The notes beneath the pieces were generated by a model that saw nothing but the letters and a program-made list of their open reading frames with translations, ran no database searches and had not been told where the DNA came from. Positions 46,449 through 58,109 of a stretch of 64,000 nt of DNA are shown in pieces. The stretch lies in assembly GCF_020520425.1 (NCBI RefSeq), contig NC_079487.1, positions 134,190,385 through 134,254,384 on the forward strand. The letters run 5' to 3'. Each line of letters opens with the position of its first letter. The first letter of the stretch is position 1. Source of the stretch: Spinacia oleracea. Taxonomy: Eukaryota; Streptophyta; Magnoliopsida; Caryophyllales; Amaranthaceae. The position numbers and the translations under genes are program-made.

Positions 46449-46814
46449 CTCCCTCTGTTTCTTTTTTGTTTGTTACGTTTGGATTTTTGCACGTTTATTA
46501 ACGTATAATAAAGATTCTTCTTTTTATATTAAAAAATAAACCCAAGAAAAACCTCAATCCACTAATCATTACAACAACCAATAAGATTGTTTTATTTACC
46601 AAAATGAACCAATAATGGAAAAGCACACAGATTGCTAACTTAACATATTTAGGAAATTGTAAAGAATTGAATGAGTTGAAAAAATTGGATCAATTAAAAT
46701 TAAACCTGACACAAAAAATAACATTATGATAAGTTTACAAAATGAAAGCTTATCCCATATAACGAACTTGTGAAACACCCTAAAAAGAATACGTAACAAA
46801 AAAAACCGGAGAGA
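46449..46814. mobile_element. Stowaway MITE
   Basis: Ends CTCCCTCTGTTTCTTTTTTG and AACAAAAAAAACCGGAGAGAG flanked by TA. Confidence 0.72.
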
Positions 46815-46949
46815 GTAATTGACAATGATTAATGAGCAACAAAAGATGTTACCCATAATGAACAACTAAGGGGTGAAAGGTTGAACCTCAAGTGTTATAT
46901 GTGACCATAAAGTAACATGAAATAAAGTAACATCCTCATAACAAAGAAC

Positions 46950-47643
46950 CAGGGGCGTGGCAAAGCAATGAGGGGCCCTGTGCGATTTTACAAAATCGGG
47001 GCCCTCGTTAAATAATTAAAAATATATATTGACGGTATATATAAGTAAAAAATATTTACTTGAATAATTAAATATTCAAAGTGTATAGTAAAATATAATA
47101 AAATAAACTCCATATTCCATAATCTAACGTAAAAGTATAGCTTTACCTATTTTAATATGGAAATAAAAATAAAAATAAAAATTTAAAATGCTTTTTTTAA
47201 AGTTACAAGTATTATTATTTACCAAGAACAATTATTTTAGAATTTAAATTTAAAGAATAAGTTTTCCTCAAAGAAAAAGTTAAAAGAATAAGTAGTCTAC
47301 CAAAAAAAAACAGTCAACTGAAAACTTGGAAAAGAAACAAAAAAAGGAAGTTAAAGCAGTAGTACAGTGGTATGGAGTGAATGAAAAAAAATACGGAGTA
47401 AAAGTTAAAACATTAGTACTGTACAGGTACAGCTGTAAACTTTCATTTGTAAGAAAGATATCCTTGGAGTTTCGAACTCGAATCTTCCGTGCAGCATTCA
47501 CTGCTCCTAACCACCGAAGCAAGCATATTCCTAATAGAATCAGCAAAATCTAATTACTATATACGAATATTTGATTCCGGGGCCCCATTTTTTGGGGGGC
47601 CCTGTGCGGTCGCCCCGGTGGCACTGCCCCTCCGCCGCCCCTG
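46950..47643. mobile_element. Non-autonomous hAT element
   Basis: 694 bp with ends CAGGGGCG and CGCCCCTG. It is flanked by a perfect 8-bp duplication, CAAAGAAC, at 46942-46949 and 47644-47651. Inner GGGGCCCTGTGCG and GGGGGGCCCTGTGCGG repeats lie near both ends. It has no transposase. Confidence 0.88.
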
Positions 47644-47651
47644 CAAAGAAC

Positions 47652-48115
47652 CTCTAACATGAAATTGATAAAATGCAATAAAACAAGAAAAGTAACAGCG
47701 AAAACAATGTATAAGTAACACTAGCATAGAAAGTCAAGTAACTTCAGTTATACAATAAACCTCTAACATGAAATTGAATAAACTGCAATAACTAAAAGGT
47801 AACACCAACATAAAAATTCAAGTAACACCAGCCTATATAAGAAACACGAATACAACGTATAAGTACATTATCATAGAAAGTCAAGTAACACTGGTCTATA
47901 TACAAGGAACCTCTAACATGAAACTGCAATAAAATAAGAAAAGTAAAAACGAATATAATGTATAAGTAACACCAGCATAGAAAATCAAGTAATAACAGTC
48001 TATACAAAGAACCTCTAACATGAAATTCAAGAAACTGCAAAAAAACAAGAAAAGTAACCGCGAATATAATGTATAAGTAACACCAGCATAGAAAGTCAAA
48101 TAACACCCGTCAATA
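47652..48115. repeat. Imperfect tandem repeats of about 100-120 bp
   Basis: Four units each begin CCTCTAACATGAAA and contain GTATAAGTAACACCAGCATA. The hAT element at 46950-47643 inserted at the edge of this array. Confidence 0.7.
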
Positions 48116-48759
48116 ACTTTTTTTCATATTAGCTACGCGCGTCACACCATCAAGTTGATGGCGTGGCTGGTCACACAAGGGGCGCTGAGACGCGTTGAAG
48201 TGTGAAACGATGGTGTGCCTGCTTGGGTAAGAAAGCATTTGAATAAAGCCAATTCGAATTGTTGTCGATTAACTTTACCTATATTTATTTTTTTGATTGT
48301 CTCGAGTGAATTTTGATGTAGAGCGAATTTTTGGATTGTCTCGACTTCTCCGATGAGCAATTAATACATTTGTTGAATTAGCATAGATTACGGAACTAAT
48401 GTAAAGACCTAAACGGGCCTAGCCCACGACAAGCAATTACGTGCAGAGTCGGGTCGCGCCAAATAAGTATAAGGAAAATAAATTTTGTTAACTTCTAATT
48501 AAATATCATTAATTTCCCACGACAATCAAAAGATTAGAATTCAATCTCAGTAACAGATTTTTACATTATGCGGAGTAATACAAAACGAGAATTATGCGTT
48601 CAAACTCACCACCAAAATAATTGGTCAACACTCAAGGTCAAAGTTGACATGAAGAAGTAGTAATATAAAACAACTAATCATAATCAAGAGCATGGTCGGA
48701 AACAAGTTATGAAGAAACAGTGATGCAAAAGAACACACAACTAAAACAGCAGACGAAAA

Positions 48760-48863
48760 CTCAAAATCTGCTTCCAAGGCAATTTTCTGAGCCTCATTCT
48801 CGATCTTTGGCTCCACACTAGGTTCTAATTTTTCAGCAGCTTCAGACGTTGAGACGTCCATCC
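48760..48863 (-). other. Short exon-like frame of unknown origin
   Basis: A minus frame reads MDVSTSEAAEKLEPSVEPKI followed by about 15 acidic residues, in sequence absent from the other duplicate. It is too short to assign. Confidence 0.25.
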
Positions 48864-48904
48864 AAGTGAGTACCAATATAGAATATTTAATATCAATATA
48901 TAAT

Positions 48905-50628
48905 ATTGGAAGGAGATGCATTTAATGTTGTGAGTGCTGTAAAGAAAATGGAAGAAAGTCTCTCGCCTATTCAATTAGTATTGGATGATATCATCTTAGA
49001 TAGCTCTTGCTTTTCATACTTTAATATTTGTCATATTAAACGGGCTTGTAATATCGTAGCTCACCTAGTGGCAAGGTAGAATACTGGTGGTAACTCTGAG
49101 TACATTTGTATAGGTTCTTTTTGAAGGAAATAATGCCCTTGGTCCAAGTATGCATTCTATGATAAGTCTAATAAATGCGGTTCAGTATTAATTAACAAGT
49201 TAATAATTCAGTGAGATCAAGTGAGCTGAATGCCTAGCTAGAGGCCGCTTCAGTTCAAGTGGAATTAATGATATTAATCCACAGCTTACTCTTGACTGAA
49301 CCCGTAGGGTCACACAAATAGTACGTAAACGGATCAAGTATTTAATGGCATTAAATACTCTATCTATGGATATTCGGAATCGACGGATCTTGGTTTCAGT
49401 GGGAGCTGAGATCGTCACAGGCAAGAAATGAATACTCCGGAAACGATGATATTACCGGAAACGGAAATATGGATCGTATCGGAAATATAAATATTATCCA
49501 AGTCGTAGATGTTGCCGGAAACGGAAACATGGTACGTATCGGAAAATATTATCGGAAATGGAAATATTACCAGAATCGGAAATATTGCCGGAAACGGAAA
49601 TATTGTCAGAATCGGAAATATTACCGGAATCGGAAAATAATTCCGGAAACGGAAATATTAAATATTTGTTCGAAACGGAAATTAATTCCGGAATCGGAAA
49701 TGTTAAATATTGTTCGTATCGGAAATGAATTCCGGAATCGGAAATTTAATCGGAAGCGTATCGTACGAATAAGCATCGGACGAGGCCTGCCGGACGAGGG
49801 CCCAGCACGAAGCCAGGCCATCGCCCAGCAAGCCAAGCGCGCCACACAAACAGCCACGCCAGGCCCAGCGCAAGGCCAGGCCCAGCAGGCCGTGGCAGCG
49901 CGCGCGGATGCTTGCGTGGGCTTGTGGCTCGCGCAGGCCTCGCTGCGTGGGCTGCTGCTCGCACGCACGCATGGGCGGCCCATCGTGGCTGCCGTGTGTG
50001 TGTGCGTAAGTGTTTGTGTTCGTGCACGTTTCCTAAAACGTGCAGAGTTCGGTTAATGATTAAATTCCTATTTCTATTTGATAAATTAATTAAATTAGAG
50101 TTCTTGTAGGATTCTAGGTTTAATTAATTTGTATCTGAATAGAATTCCAATTCCCTTTCCATACCCCTATAAATATGTGGCCTGGGTTCACAATTTATAA
50201 CGAGTTTTTCAAAGTATTCAAAGTGAGTTTTTGAGAGAAAAATTCAGCCACACATCTTGCTCAAAAGTGCCGAAAATTCTAGTACCTTAAGGACGATTCT
50301 AGTTGGTCAATCTTAAGGCGGATCCGGACGTGCTGTGGACTATCTACGGAGGGACGACACTTGGAGTCCTAAAGACTTGTTCTTGTTCGGTTCGGGCGCA
50401 GCTAGGGAGGGCACGCAACAAAGAGTATGCATCTAAATTATGCTATATGATTATGTGTAAATAATATGTATTCCTGGGTTAATGGTTGTTTCCGCATGAT
50501 TTATGTAATATCATATGTATCATAACCTAACACTTTTCCCCCAAGCATCTCTACTTTGGCGGAAATTGATTTGACTTAATAAAATTTCGAGCTACCTTTC
50601 CATAAAAAAAAATAAAAAAAATTAATAA
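48905..50628 (+). pseudogene. LINE 3' fragment (RNase H-like domain) split by a solo LTR
   Basis: The frame LEGDAFNVVSAVKKM ... DDIILDSSCFSYFNICH ... CNIVAHLVAR resembles the RNase H-like domain at the end of plant L1-type ORF2. It continues SEYICIGSF, is cut by the LTR at 49122-50532, and resumes PPSISTLAEIDLT before a stop and an A-rich tail (50603-50628). It is 5'-truncated, as is common for LINEs. Confidence 0.65.
49122..50532 (+). mobile_element. Solo LTR of an unidentified LTR retrotransposon
   Basis: 1,411 bp starting TGAAGGAAATAATG and ending ATCATAACCTAACA. It is flanked by a perfect 5-bp duplication, CTTTT, at 49117-49121 and 50533-50537. U3 carries an array of GGAAACGGAAATATT-type repeats (49438-49750) and a very GC-rich stretch (about 49770-50000). 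TATAAATA is at 50168-50175. No internal region remains, so it formed by LTR-LTR recombination. Frames in the GC-rich part are not genes. Confidence 0.85.
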
Positions 50629-51820
50629 CATGGTGTGGACTATGGGAGGACCACCAAAGCTATCCCACTTCATCTGGCGTGCCTGCAAGGAGAGTTTAGG
50701 AGTCACGGAGGTCCTATTCAGACGACATATACGACACACAAAGGGCTGCAATATCTGTGGCCACGAGGAGGAATCAATTTTGCACTCCATATTTGACTGT
50801 AAGTATGCTACTGTTCTTTGGGCTCAAAGTGAGTTTTCTAGCTTGCTTGCCGATGCGCCGACGAGCTCTTTTGCAGATAGATTGAGATGGGTGGCTGGGA
50901 AATTGATAGAGATAGCTTGCGCACCTTCTCCTCATTAGCTTGGGCAGCCTAGTGTTGTAGGAACAAGGCGTTATTTGAGCCAGATACAAGCTTTGATGCA
51001 ACATCAATAGGGGTGGGATTTGTGAAGCTGGCCATGGACTACTGCTTATTAGACCTGGTTATCGGGCGGGTAGGGTCAGGGTCGGTGCGGGTCAAAACAG
51101 GGTCGGGAATTGAAAGGGTTATTTTTAGCGGGTCGATAATGGGCGGGTCAAAAGCGTGTCACGGGTCATTAATGGGCGGGTCAATAAACGAGCAATGAAA
51201 AATGATAAACAAAAGAGCCATGTGCAAGTACAAGTGAATACGAACTACACACGTAATTTTTTGTATCATTACTATTTTAATTTTCAAAATAATTATAGTA
51301 TAAGTTTGACCCTATAATATAATAACCCTGTCCAATAAAGGCCTTGTCCAATAAAAGCCCTGTCCAATAAAAGCCCTATTAACTTGACACTAACCCTATA
51401 TCCATTGGACTACCCTGTCCAATAACCAGGTCTGCTGCTTATACAATGAGAGAGTCAGAATGTCGTGTTTGAATGGCTGGCTATGGAGTGGAGATGGCTA
51501 GAAGGTTAGGCTTTGAAAATGTTGTTTTGGAATGTGATGCAGCGACGGTAGTAAAGGCCATACAACAAAAGCAAGAAGGTGCATCACCAATTTTCTTAAT
51601 ATTTGATGATATTACTAGAATCAGCTTGGAGTTTAATTATTTTGTTTGTTCTCATGTGAGACGAGTCGGCAATACGGTCGCCCATTCCATAGCTAGATGG
51701 GACACCAATGCTAATATGGAGAGAGTATGTATGAACTCCTTTCTCCAAAGTATTCAAACTTTGGTGGAACTTGATTTAATATAATTTTGGCCGCTCGGTC
51801 TTTCCCTCAAAAAAAATAAC
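50629..51820 (+). pseudogene. Second 5'-truncated LINE fragment (zinc-binding RT tail plus RNase H), with a MITE inside
   Basis: 50630-50938 encodes a zf-RVT-like segment (GGPPKLSHFIWRACK, CNICGHEEESILHSIFDC). 51473-51784 encodes the RNase H-like end (LGFENVVLECDAATVVKAIQ, SHVRRVGNTVAHSIARWD). Between them are stops and a hAT MITE (51050-51434). The tail ends CCCTCAAAAAAAATAA. It sits directly behind the first LINE fragment in the same orientation. Confidence 0.75.
51050..51434. mobile_element. hAT-type MITE inside the LINE fragment
   Basis: Inverted ends TAGACCTGGTTAT and ATAACCAGGTCTG with a perfect 8-bp duplication, CTGCTTAT, at 51042-51049 and 51435-51442. Interior GGGCGGGT and CCTGTCCAATAA repeats. 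Confidence 0.88.
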
Positions 51821-51914
51821 ATAATTCAGTTAAAACAATTGTTGCTGTAAAAAATAAACATAACAATCTTTAGAGACAAAACTCCAACAAGCAGATTTGA
51901 AACATAAAAGTAAC

Positions 51915-54900
51915 CTATTCATCATCAAAGAGACTGAAACCGACATCCCCATCTGATTCCTCCTCAGACTCTTCCTTCTTTTCTTCCGCAGCAGCAGCAC
52001 CACCACCACCACCAGCGGGTGCAGCTCCACCTGCAGCGGGCGCAGCAGCAAGAGCAAACTTGCTAGGATCCTGCATCACCATATTTATGAGCACACAATG
52101 TATTAATAAAGATGGATGTGGGGCACCCAAAAAACCAAACCCGGCACAAAAAAAGTCAAACCCGGCACGGGCACCAAAATATCACGGCCCGGCATCAGCA
52201 CAGAGCGTGGGCCGCATTTTTTGGGGAAAAGTGCGACATAGCATGCTAAATTCAGTAAAATTAGGCTTAGACACGACAGGCAAGTCCGGCCAGCACGAAA
52301 ACCCGTGGGCCTGGGTCGGCTTTGTTTTGAACTTTACGGCCCGGCCCGATACAGTGTGGGCCCAGCCAAGCCGGCCCACGACCATCTTTACAATGGAAGA
52401 TTATTTTTCAATGTGTTTGGACAAAATGTAGTATCTAAAATATAATCAGAACACAAACCTTGAGGTACTCTTTAACTTTCTCTGCTTGGGGGAAGTCATA
52501 ATCACATGCAATGGCAATGGCAAGAACATTCTTGTACCCATTGATGAACATGTGGGGAGCAGCAGCAAGGGTTGGGTACGAGATGGCAAGGGAAAGAGAA
52601 GTGACCATTGATACACCAGTAGCAAACCTCAAAAGAAGGTCATCCTCTGTCAGGTCAAGTACTTCCGGGCTGAAGACTGACCCGTCATCATAAACTGACT
52701 GGATGTTCAAACCGTACGAGAACGGCCTGATTCCAAGCTTTGCAAGTAGAGCTGCCTCAGAAGAACCCACCTTCTCTCCCTTCTTGATAAGCTCCACAGC
52801 AGTGATAATTTCGACAGTACCCTTGTTAATCTTGGTGGGGATATTAAGAACCTGAAAGGACAAGCATAAGTCAGAACAAGACCACACTTACGAGAAAGAG
52901 AGACTGACGATTGATAAATAGCACAAACCTGGAAGAAAGATGTCTGGGATGGGTCAAGACCCGTGTTGCCAGGTGGGACAACAACATCGATTGGTGCAAC
53001 CAAACCAACACGAGCGGGAGCTCCAACCTGCACACATCGTACAATAAATTAGGACAAACCATGCATGGATGTAAAAGATGCCCGAATCAAATCTATAAGA
53101 TTTCGGAAACATAAAACTTAAAGGAACGTGATATACGTCGTACTACATTATTACTCCTCTACCCCCATCAAGTCAACAAGTGATAATACATCGGAAAGTT
53201 ACGGTGTGTTTCCTTGGTTGTTTGGTATAGTCCAGGGAGCTTTGCTTTGCTTTAACAGACCTTTATCGAGACTCGTAACTCATACATTGAGTGAGGAATA
53301 AAATTTTGAAGCTAAGCTAAAACAGTTTTATAAATGCAACAGCCAACCTAAATATATTATTTGGATCACATTCAGATGCGCTGCCATGACTTTTTTATGT
53401 CGTAGAATATAACTAATGTGTGAGTTTTGTCTGCTCCACAATATTTTCATCTTGACTTAACGCTTTAGTGTGATCTAACAGTGGTTAGGAACTTCGTTTT
53501 GACAATACTTGAGATCGTATGGTAAACTTTGAGGCCTTGCCCATACCACTCAAACATCAATTTCTTCATATTAGCAAAGGTTGGAGTTATTAGAGCTAGG
53601 TTTTAAAACTGCTTTCCAAGCTTACGATTGTAGCTTAAAAGAAAGTTAGGGATGTCATTTGTCACTTGTGTTTACAGTGCTTTCCACTCTGATTCTCAGT
53701 CTCGCCGTACTATGTATTGATAGACTTAATTTCGGCCTTTTGGAATTCATTTTTCCTTTCAAGCTGTACTGAGTCTACTGACCATTTTAACGTGAAGATA
53801 AATCATAGTGAAAGTAGGCAAATTAGGTGCATGCCACACCAATCCAATATTATATGTTACAGACAACATGAAGCCCAACATATATGGGAAAACAGATGCG
53901 CCATACAAATCATAAACTCCATCTTGCACTCTAGTTTTTAAGGGTCTATGTTTAGTACACCATAAACGTCAAAATATAAAGGGTTTAGTTATTGACCTTG
54001 GTTCATGGTAAGCTTGATTTTGTTCCTTGGTGCTCCGTTGCTTTATTAGTGTAATTTGATAGCTTGCTTTATTAATTCAAAGAATTGGTTTAAAAACAAA
54101 AGAATTTCTGTATAGTGTGTACCTTCTTTCATACTTTCTACTTAGTTGTAAATTTGCAATCGTCTGTTATTATTCGTGTCCAAATTATTTCAAAAGATTG
54201 CAAACCCTTCGGTGAACAAATAAGTGTTTAAATAGTAGATTTTCATATTTCTTGCAGTTTCACACTACCCATGTAGCAAGCATCCAAGTTCACTTCAAGA
54301 GAACCCATGCATCGCACGGGCCTCAAACTAGTTTATATACACATATGCTGCATAAATGCTAGACTATAACCGTTAACCAGCTAAACCTATTGAGAGTACA
54401 GCAGGGCCATTATAAAATTATTTAAGCAGCTAAAGTAAATAAGGAAAATCAGGCAACAAACAAAAAACCGTTGTAGTGAAGGGAAGCCACATTATCTAAC
54501 AAACAAATCCACAGACCCTAACCAAAAGAATACTGTACCACCAAACAAGAATGCATAAAAGATCATCGCCAAAGACTATCATTCGTATTCCAAAGGTAGA
54601 TAAATCAGACCATCCTAATACTCAGTAGCATAAAGCTTAAATTCACCACAAGAAATTCTACTCCAAATCCCAGACTGAGATAGATGTTAAAGAAACAAAT
54701 TTTATATATCTCTCCATGGTTTCTTTGTACTATTAATTTCGAGTTGTCTCTGTTTTTCATATGTTGCATTTAATTTACAAGTACATAACAAACCACATTC
54801 AAAAACTTTAAGAACCCAACCCTTAATTAAATCTTAATTTAAGAACTTTAACTTTTTTCATTTTTCAGCAACCTTTTAAAGTTCTTTGTGATATTAATGT

Positions 54901-55529
54901 TGCAGGGGGCTCCAAATACCAGCACAAATAGCATCTAGTACACCCAAGGTGCTAAACTACAACCCCCCATGGTGCTGAATTACATTCTATACAGAGGAAC
55001 ACCCAGCTCAAAATCACCATCACCACCAAAAACCATACTTCTAACCCTAATTTCCAATAATAATTAGATTAAAATAAACACTTCAAATCATCTTAAGACA
55101 ATACCTTGTACTTGGCAATCTCCTCCCTGACTTCCTTCAAATCACCCTTAGTAAAGATCAGCCCCACATTTCCCTGCACACATCCAAAACAAAATACCAG
55201 TTAAACTCCATCAATTCCAAACAAAACCAACATAAAAAAAAAAAAAAAGTGAAAAAATATCAAAAACATACCACCAACAACTGCTCAAGCTTGCGCAAGT
55301 TGTCGTTTCCAGTTTTCTCAGCATGAAGACGGATAGACCTCTTCATCATAGTATTCTTCCCCATCAAAACAACAGAGTCGCCTCTTAGACCACTCCTGAT
55401 GCCCTGGAGTTGATTCGAACCCACATTGTCGGCGGATGCAATCAGCACTTGGCTGTACTCGTCCAAGAGTTGACATAGCTTCTGGTCGTATGCGATCTTC
55501 TTCTCAGCTTTGGTTGGTTTCACTGCCAT
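51915..55529 (-). CDS. RPP0: 60S acidic ribosomal protein P0 (uL10)
   Basis: Exons 55272-55529, 55105-55173, 52929-53027, 52459-52851 and 51915-52070 join in phase to 324 residues, the usual P0 length. P0 anchors the P1/P2 stalk on 28S rRNA in the large subunit and supports elongation-factor GTPase activity. The rRNA-binding N-terminal domain begins [16 protein letters not shown] and includes [20 protein letters not shown]. The central part has [20 protein letters not shown] and [17 protein letters not shown]. The Ala/Gly hinge leads to an acidic tail, [20 protein letters not shown], ending DDE, the conserved tail shared with P1/P2. All splice sites are intact, unlike the pseudogene at 24181-27295. 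Intron 2 (2.1 kb) contains a Helitron-like insertion. Confidence 0.97.
52108..52389. mobile_element. GC-rich MITE in RPP0 intron 4
   Basis: Ends AAAGATGGATGTGGGGC and GGCCCACGACCATCTTT are inverted copies. The same insertion is in the pseudogene (24372-24730). Confidence 0.6.
53092..54331 (+). mobile_element. Helitron-like element in RPP0 intron 2
   Basis: Begins TCTATAAGA after A and ends CTCAAACTAG before T. The imperfect hairpin CCCATGCATCGCACGGG lies 10 bp inside the 3' end. The last 350 bp match the shorter relative in the pseudogene. No coding capacity is recognised. Confidence 0.5.
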
Positions 55530-55727
55530 TGTCGATGAATTAAGGTTTCAAACTTTTTTTGAACAAAAATCTGGGAAATTAGGGTTTCTGTCTCGATTTC
55601 TTAAACAAAATCGAGGGCCAAGCAAAGTTGTGAGAACTTCTTTGTCAAGGCGGACAGCAATGGCGCCGTCTCTTTAACCTCCGGTAGATTTTGCTGAACT
55701 AAGGAAAACGGAATTAGCTAACGTGAT

Positions 55728-55807
55728 AAACCCTAGAAATGGCGCCAGGAAGAAGATGACGGAGGTAGGTGGAGGGTTTTATATATTCTGCGATTTTATT
55801 TTGGGCC
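55728..55807 (-). promoter_or_regulatory. RPP0 promoter: telo-box and site II motif
   Basis: AAACCCTAG at 55728-55736 and TGGGCC at 55802-55807, 200-280 bp upstream of the ATG. This pair is typical of plant ribosomal-protein promoters, where it links expression to cell growth. Confidence 0.6.
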
Positions 55808-56039
55808 TAAAGTGGGTGGGTTAATGGTACTTGGGCACATTTTGGTTTAAGAGTAATTAACTAATTGATTAAAATAATTTAAGTATTTAGGGTTAATTAT
55901 TATGTCTGACTAATTAGCGGGAGAGTGAATTAAGGTACTCCGTAACAATTAAAAACAATTGTTATAAAGTTAGGTATCAATTGACAATTTTTATTAAGTT
56001 TGACAAACTTTCATAATAAGATAGGTAATAATTGACAAA

Positions 56040-56310
56040 TTTTTCAACGACTATTGAGCAACAAAAGATGTATCTCATAATCAACCGCTAAGAGATGAAA
56101 CGATTTTGTGCATGTTTTCCTATTTGAGTAAGAAAGCATTTGAATAAAGTCAATTCGAATATGTTGTCAATTTACTTTACCTATATTTATTTTAGATTTT
56201 GGCCGGTAAATTTCAATGTAGAGCGAATTTTTAGATTGTCTCGAGTTCTCTGGTGAGAAATTAATACATTTGCTGAATTGGCATGGATTAAGGAACTAAT
56301 GTCAAAGCAA
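56040..56310. repeat. Duplicated block B, right copy (partner 46816-48405)
   Basis: Contains GAGCAACAAAAGATGT, GTAAGAAAGCATTTGAATAA and GTAGAGCGAATTTTTAGATT in the same order as the left copy, here uninterrupted. Confidence 0.65.
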
Positions 56311-56559
56311 ACAAATAAATACCAACTTAATACTTTATGTTATCAACTAATGTTTCTATGTAGCTATTGACATTGACATTATAGGTTGAATCATATCAAT
56401 TGGTCAAAGTACATATTCACTAAGGGGCCGTTTGGTTGGAGAAAGGGAAAGGGAAAGAGAATGAGAATGGGAATCAAGGAGAATGGAATGAAAATCCTTT
56501 GTTTAAGAATGTTGTTTGGTTTGTCCATTCTTCTCCCCTCTCTCTCTCCTAAGTAAGAT

Positions 56560-57494
56560 AATAAATAATAAATAGTAAATAAATAAATAAATAATAATAA
56601 ATAATTATTAATTAATATTTATTATTTATTATTTATTACTAATTATTTATTATTCATTATTGATTATTAATTATTAATTATTATTTATTATGTATTTATT
56701 ATTTAATATTAACTATTTAATATTAATTATTTAATATTAATTATTTAATATTCATTGTTTATATTTATTATTTATTATTAATGACTAATTATAAAGTATT
56801 AATTATTAATTATTAATTACTAATTATTAATTATTAATTATTATTTTTTAATTATTAATTGTTAATTTTTAATTCTTAATTGTTAATTGTTAATTATTAA
56901 TTTTTAATTTTTAATTTTTAATTGTTAATTTTTAATTCTTAATTATTAATTATTAATTATTAATTATTAATTATTAATTATTAATTATTAATTATTAATT
57001 ATTAATTATTAATTATTAATTATTAATTATTAATTATTAATTATTAATTATTAATTATTAATTATTAATTATTAATTATTAATTATTAATTATTAATTAT
57101 TAATTATTAATTATTAATTATTAATTATTAATTATTAATTATTAATTATTAATTATTAATTATTAATTATTAATTATTAATTATTAATTATTAATTATTA
57201 ATTATTAATTATTAATTATTAATTATTAATTATTAATTATTAATTATTAATTATTAATTATTAATTATTAATTATTAATTATTAATTATTAATTATTAAT
57301 TATTAATTATTAATTATTAATTATTAATTATTAATTATTAATTATTAATTATTAATTATTAATTATTAATTATTAATTATTAATTATTAATTATTAATTA
57401 TTAATTATTAATTATTAATTATTAATTATTAATTATTAATTATTAATTATTAATTATTAATTATTAATTATTAATTATTAATTATTAATTATTA
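56560..57494. repeat. AT heptanucleotide satellite-like array (TTAATTA)n
   Basis: From about 56940 to 57494 the heptamer TTAATTA repeats almost perfectly, about 79 times. A degenerate zone of TTATTA and TTAATT variants lies to its left. It contains no G or C for over 500 bp. It starts downstream of a MITE-like end, GGGGCCGTTTGGTTGG, at 56425. Confidence 0.95.
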
Positions 57495-57851
57495 AATTGG
57501 TAATATTTTAGTCAAATCGCTATATTAATAATGAAAAATATATCACTCAATATTTTGGTAAAAATTACCATATTAGCATTTTAAATATGCACATTAGATG
57601 AATAAATTTAAACGAGTATGTTAAAAATGTAATAATATGCAGTAGTTTGGGAGATAATCAGTTAAATATTTTGTGAAAAAAATTATCAAAATCCGTGAAT
57701 GCACGGGATCTAATCTAGGATTATATAAAGAATACTAATCAAGCTTTGAAGGCCCGACCACACCACCCGATTCCAATACGGGAACACTAATAAAAAGGGC
57801 TTAAATTAATTGAAAAGAAGAAGAAAAAACAGCAAGAATTGGTTAGATATA

Positions 57852-58107
57852 CTTCCTCCAATTTTTTTAATTGCACCATCTTAGGTTTTGTCACTATTCA
57901 CATATTCTTATATAGTTATTTTTTGTGATTTATATGTAAAGAAAAATATATTCATGTGGGATGTTATTAGATTCGTCTCGAAATATAATTTTAAATTATC
58001 AAATTTTTATAACTTTTTCAAATTATAATGAGAGATATTAATGTTTAAAATAGTGTATTGGCAAGCGTGAAATCTAAGATGGTGCAATTAAAAAAAAATG
58101 GAGGAAG
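57852..58107. mobile_element. Stowaway MITE (256 bp family, copy 1)
   Basis: Ends CTTCCTCCAATTTTTTTAAT and TTAAAAAAAAATGGAGGAAG flanked by TA; interior GCACCATCTTAG and CTAAGATGGTGC. It has exactly the same length as a related element at 62769-63024. A Helitron-like 3' end (CCGTGAATGCACGG, then CTAG at 57715) precedes it. Confidence 0.8.
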
Positions 58108-58109
58108 TA

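Larger units (their letters stand above)
46816..48405. repeat. Duplicated block B, left copy, interrupted (partner 56040-56310)
   Basis: GAGCAACAAAAGATGT near 46832, and GTAAGAAAGCATTTGAATAA onward from about 48220, match the region just 5' of the intact RPP0 gene. About 1.3 kb of inserted repeats separates the two parts. Confidence 0.65.
48594..55930. repeat. Segmental duplication containing intact RPP0 (partner 23280-27680)
   Basis: Same order as the pseudogene copy: non-coding segment (GAAGAAACAGTGATGCAAAA at about 48710), then 3' flank, gene and promoter. The stretch 48753-51820 is absent from the partner and consists of mobile elements. Confidence 0.8.

Noticed and set aside
49469-50056. 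195-residue plus-strand ORF
   Set aside because: It translates U3 repeats and a GC-rich block of a solo LTR; composition explains it.
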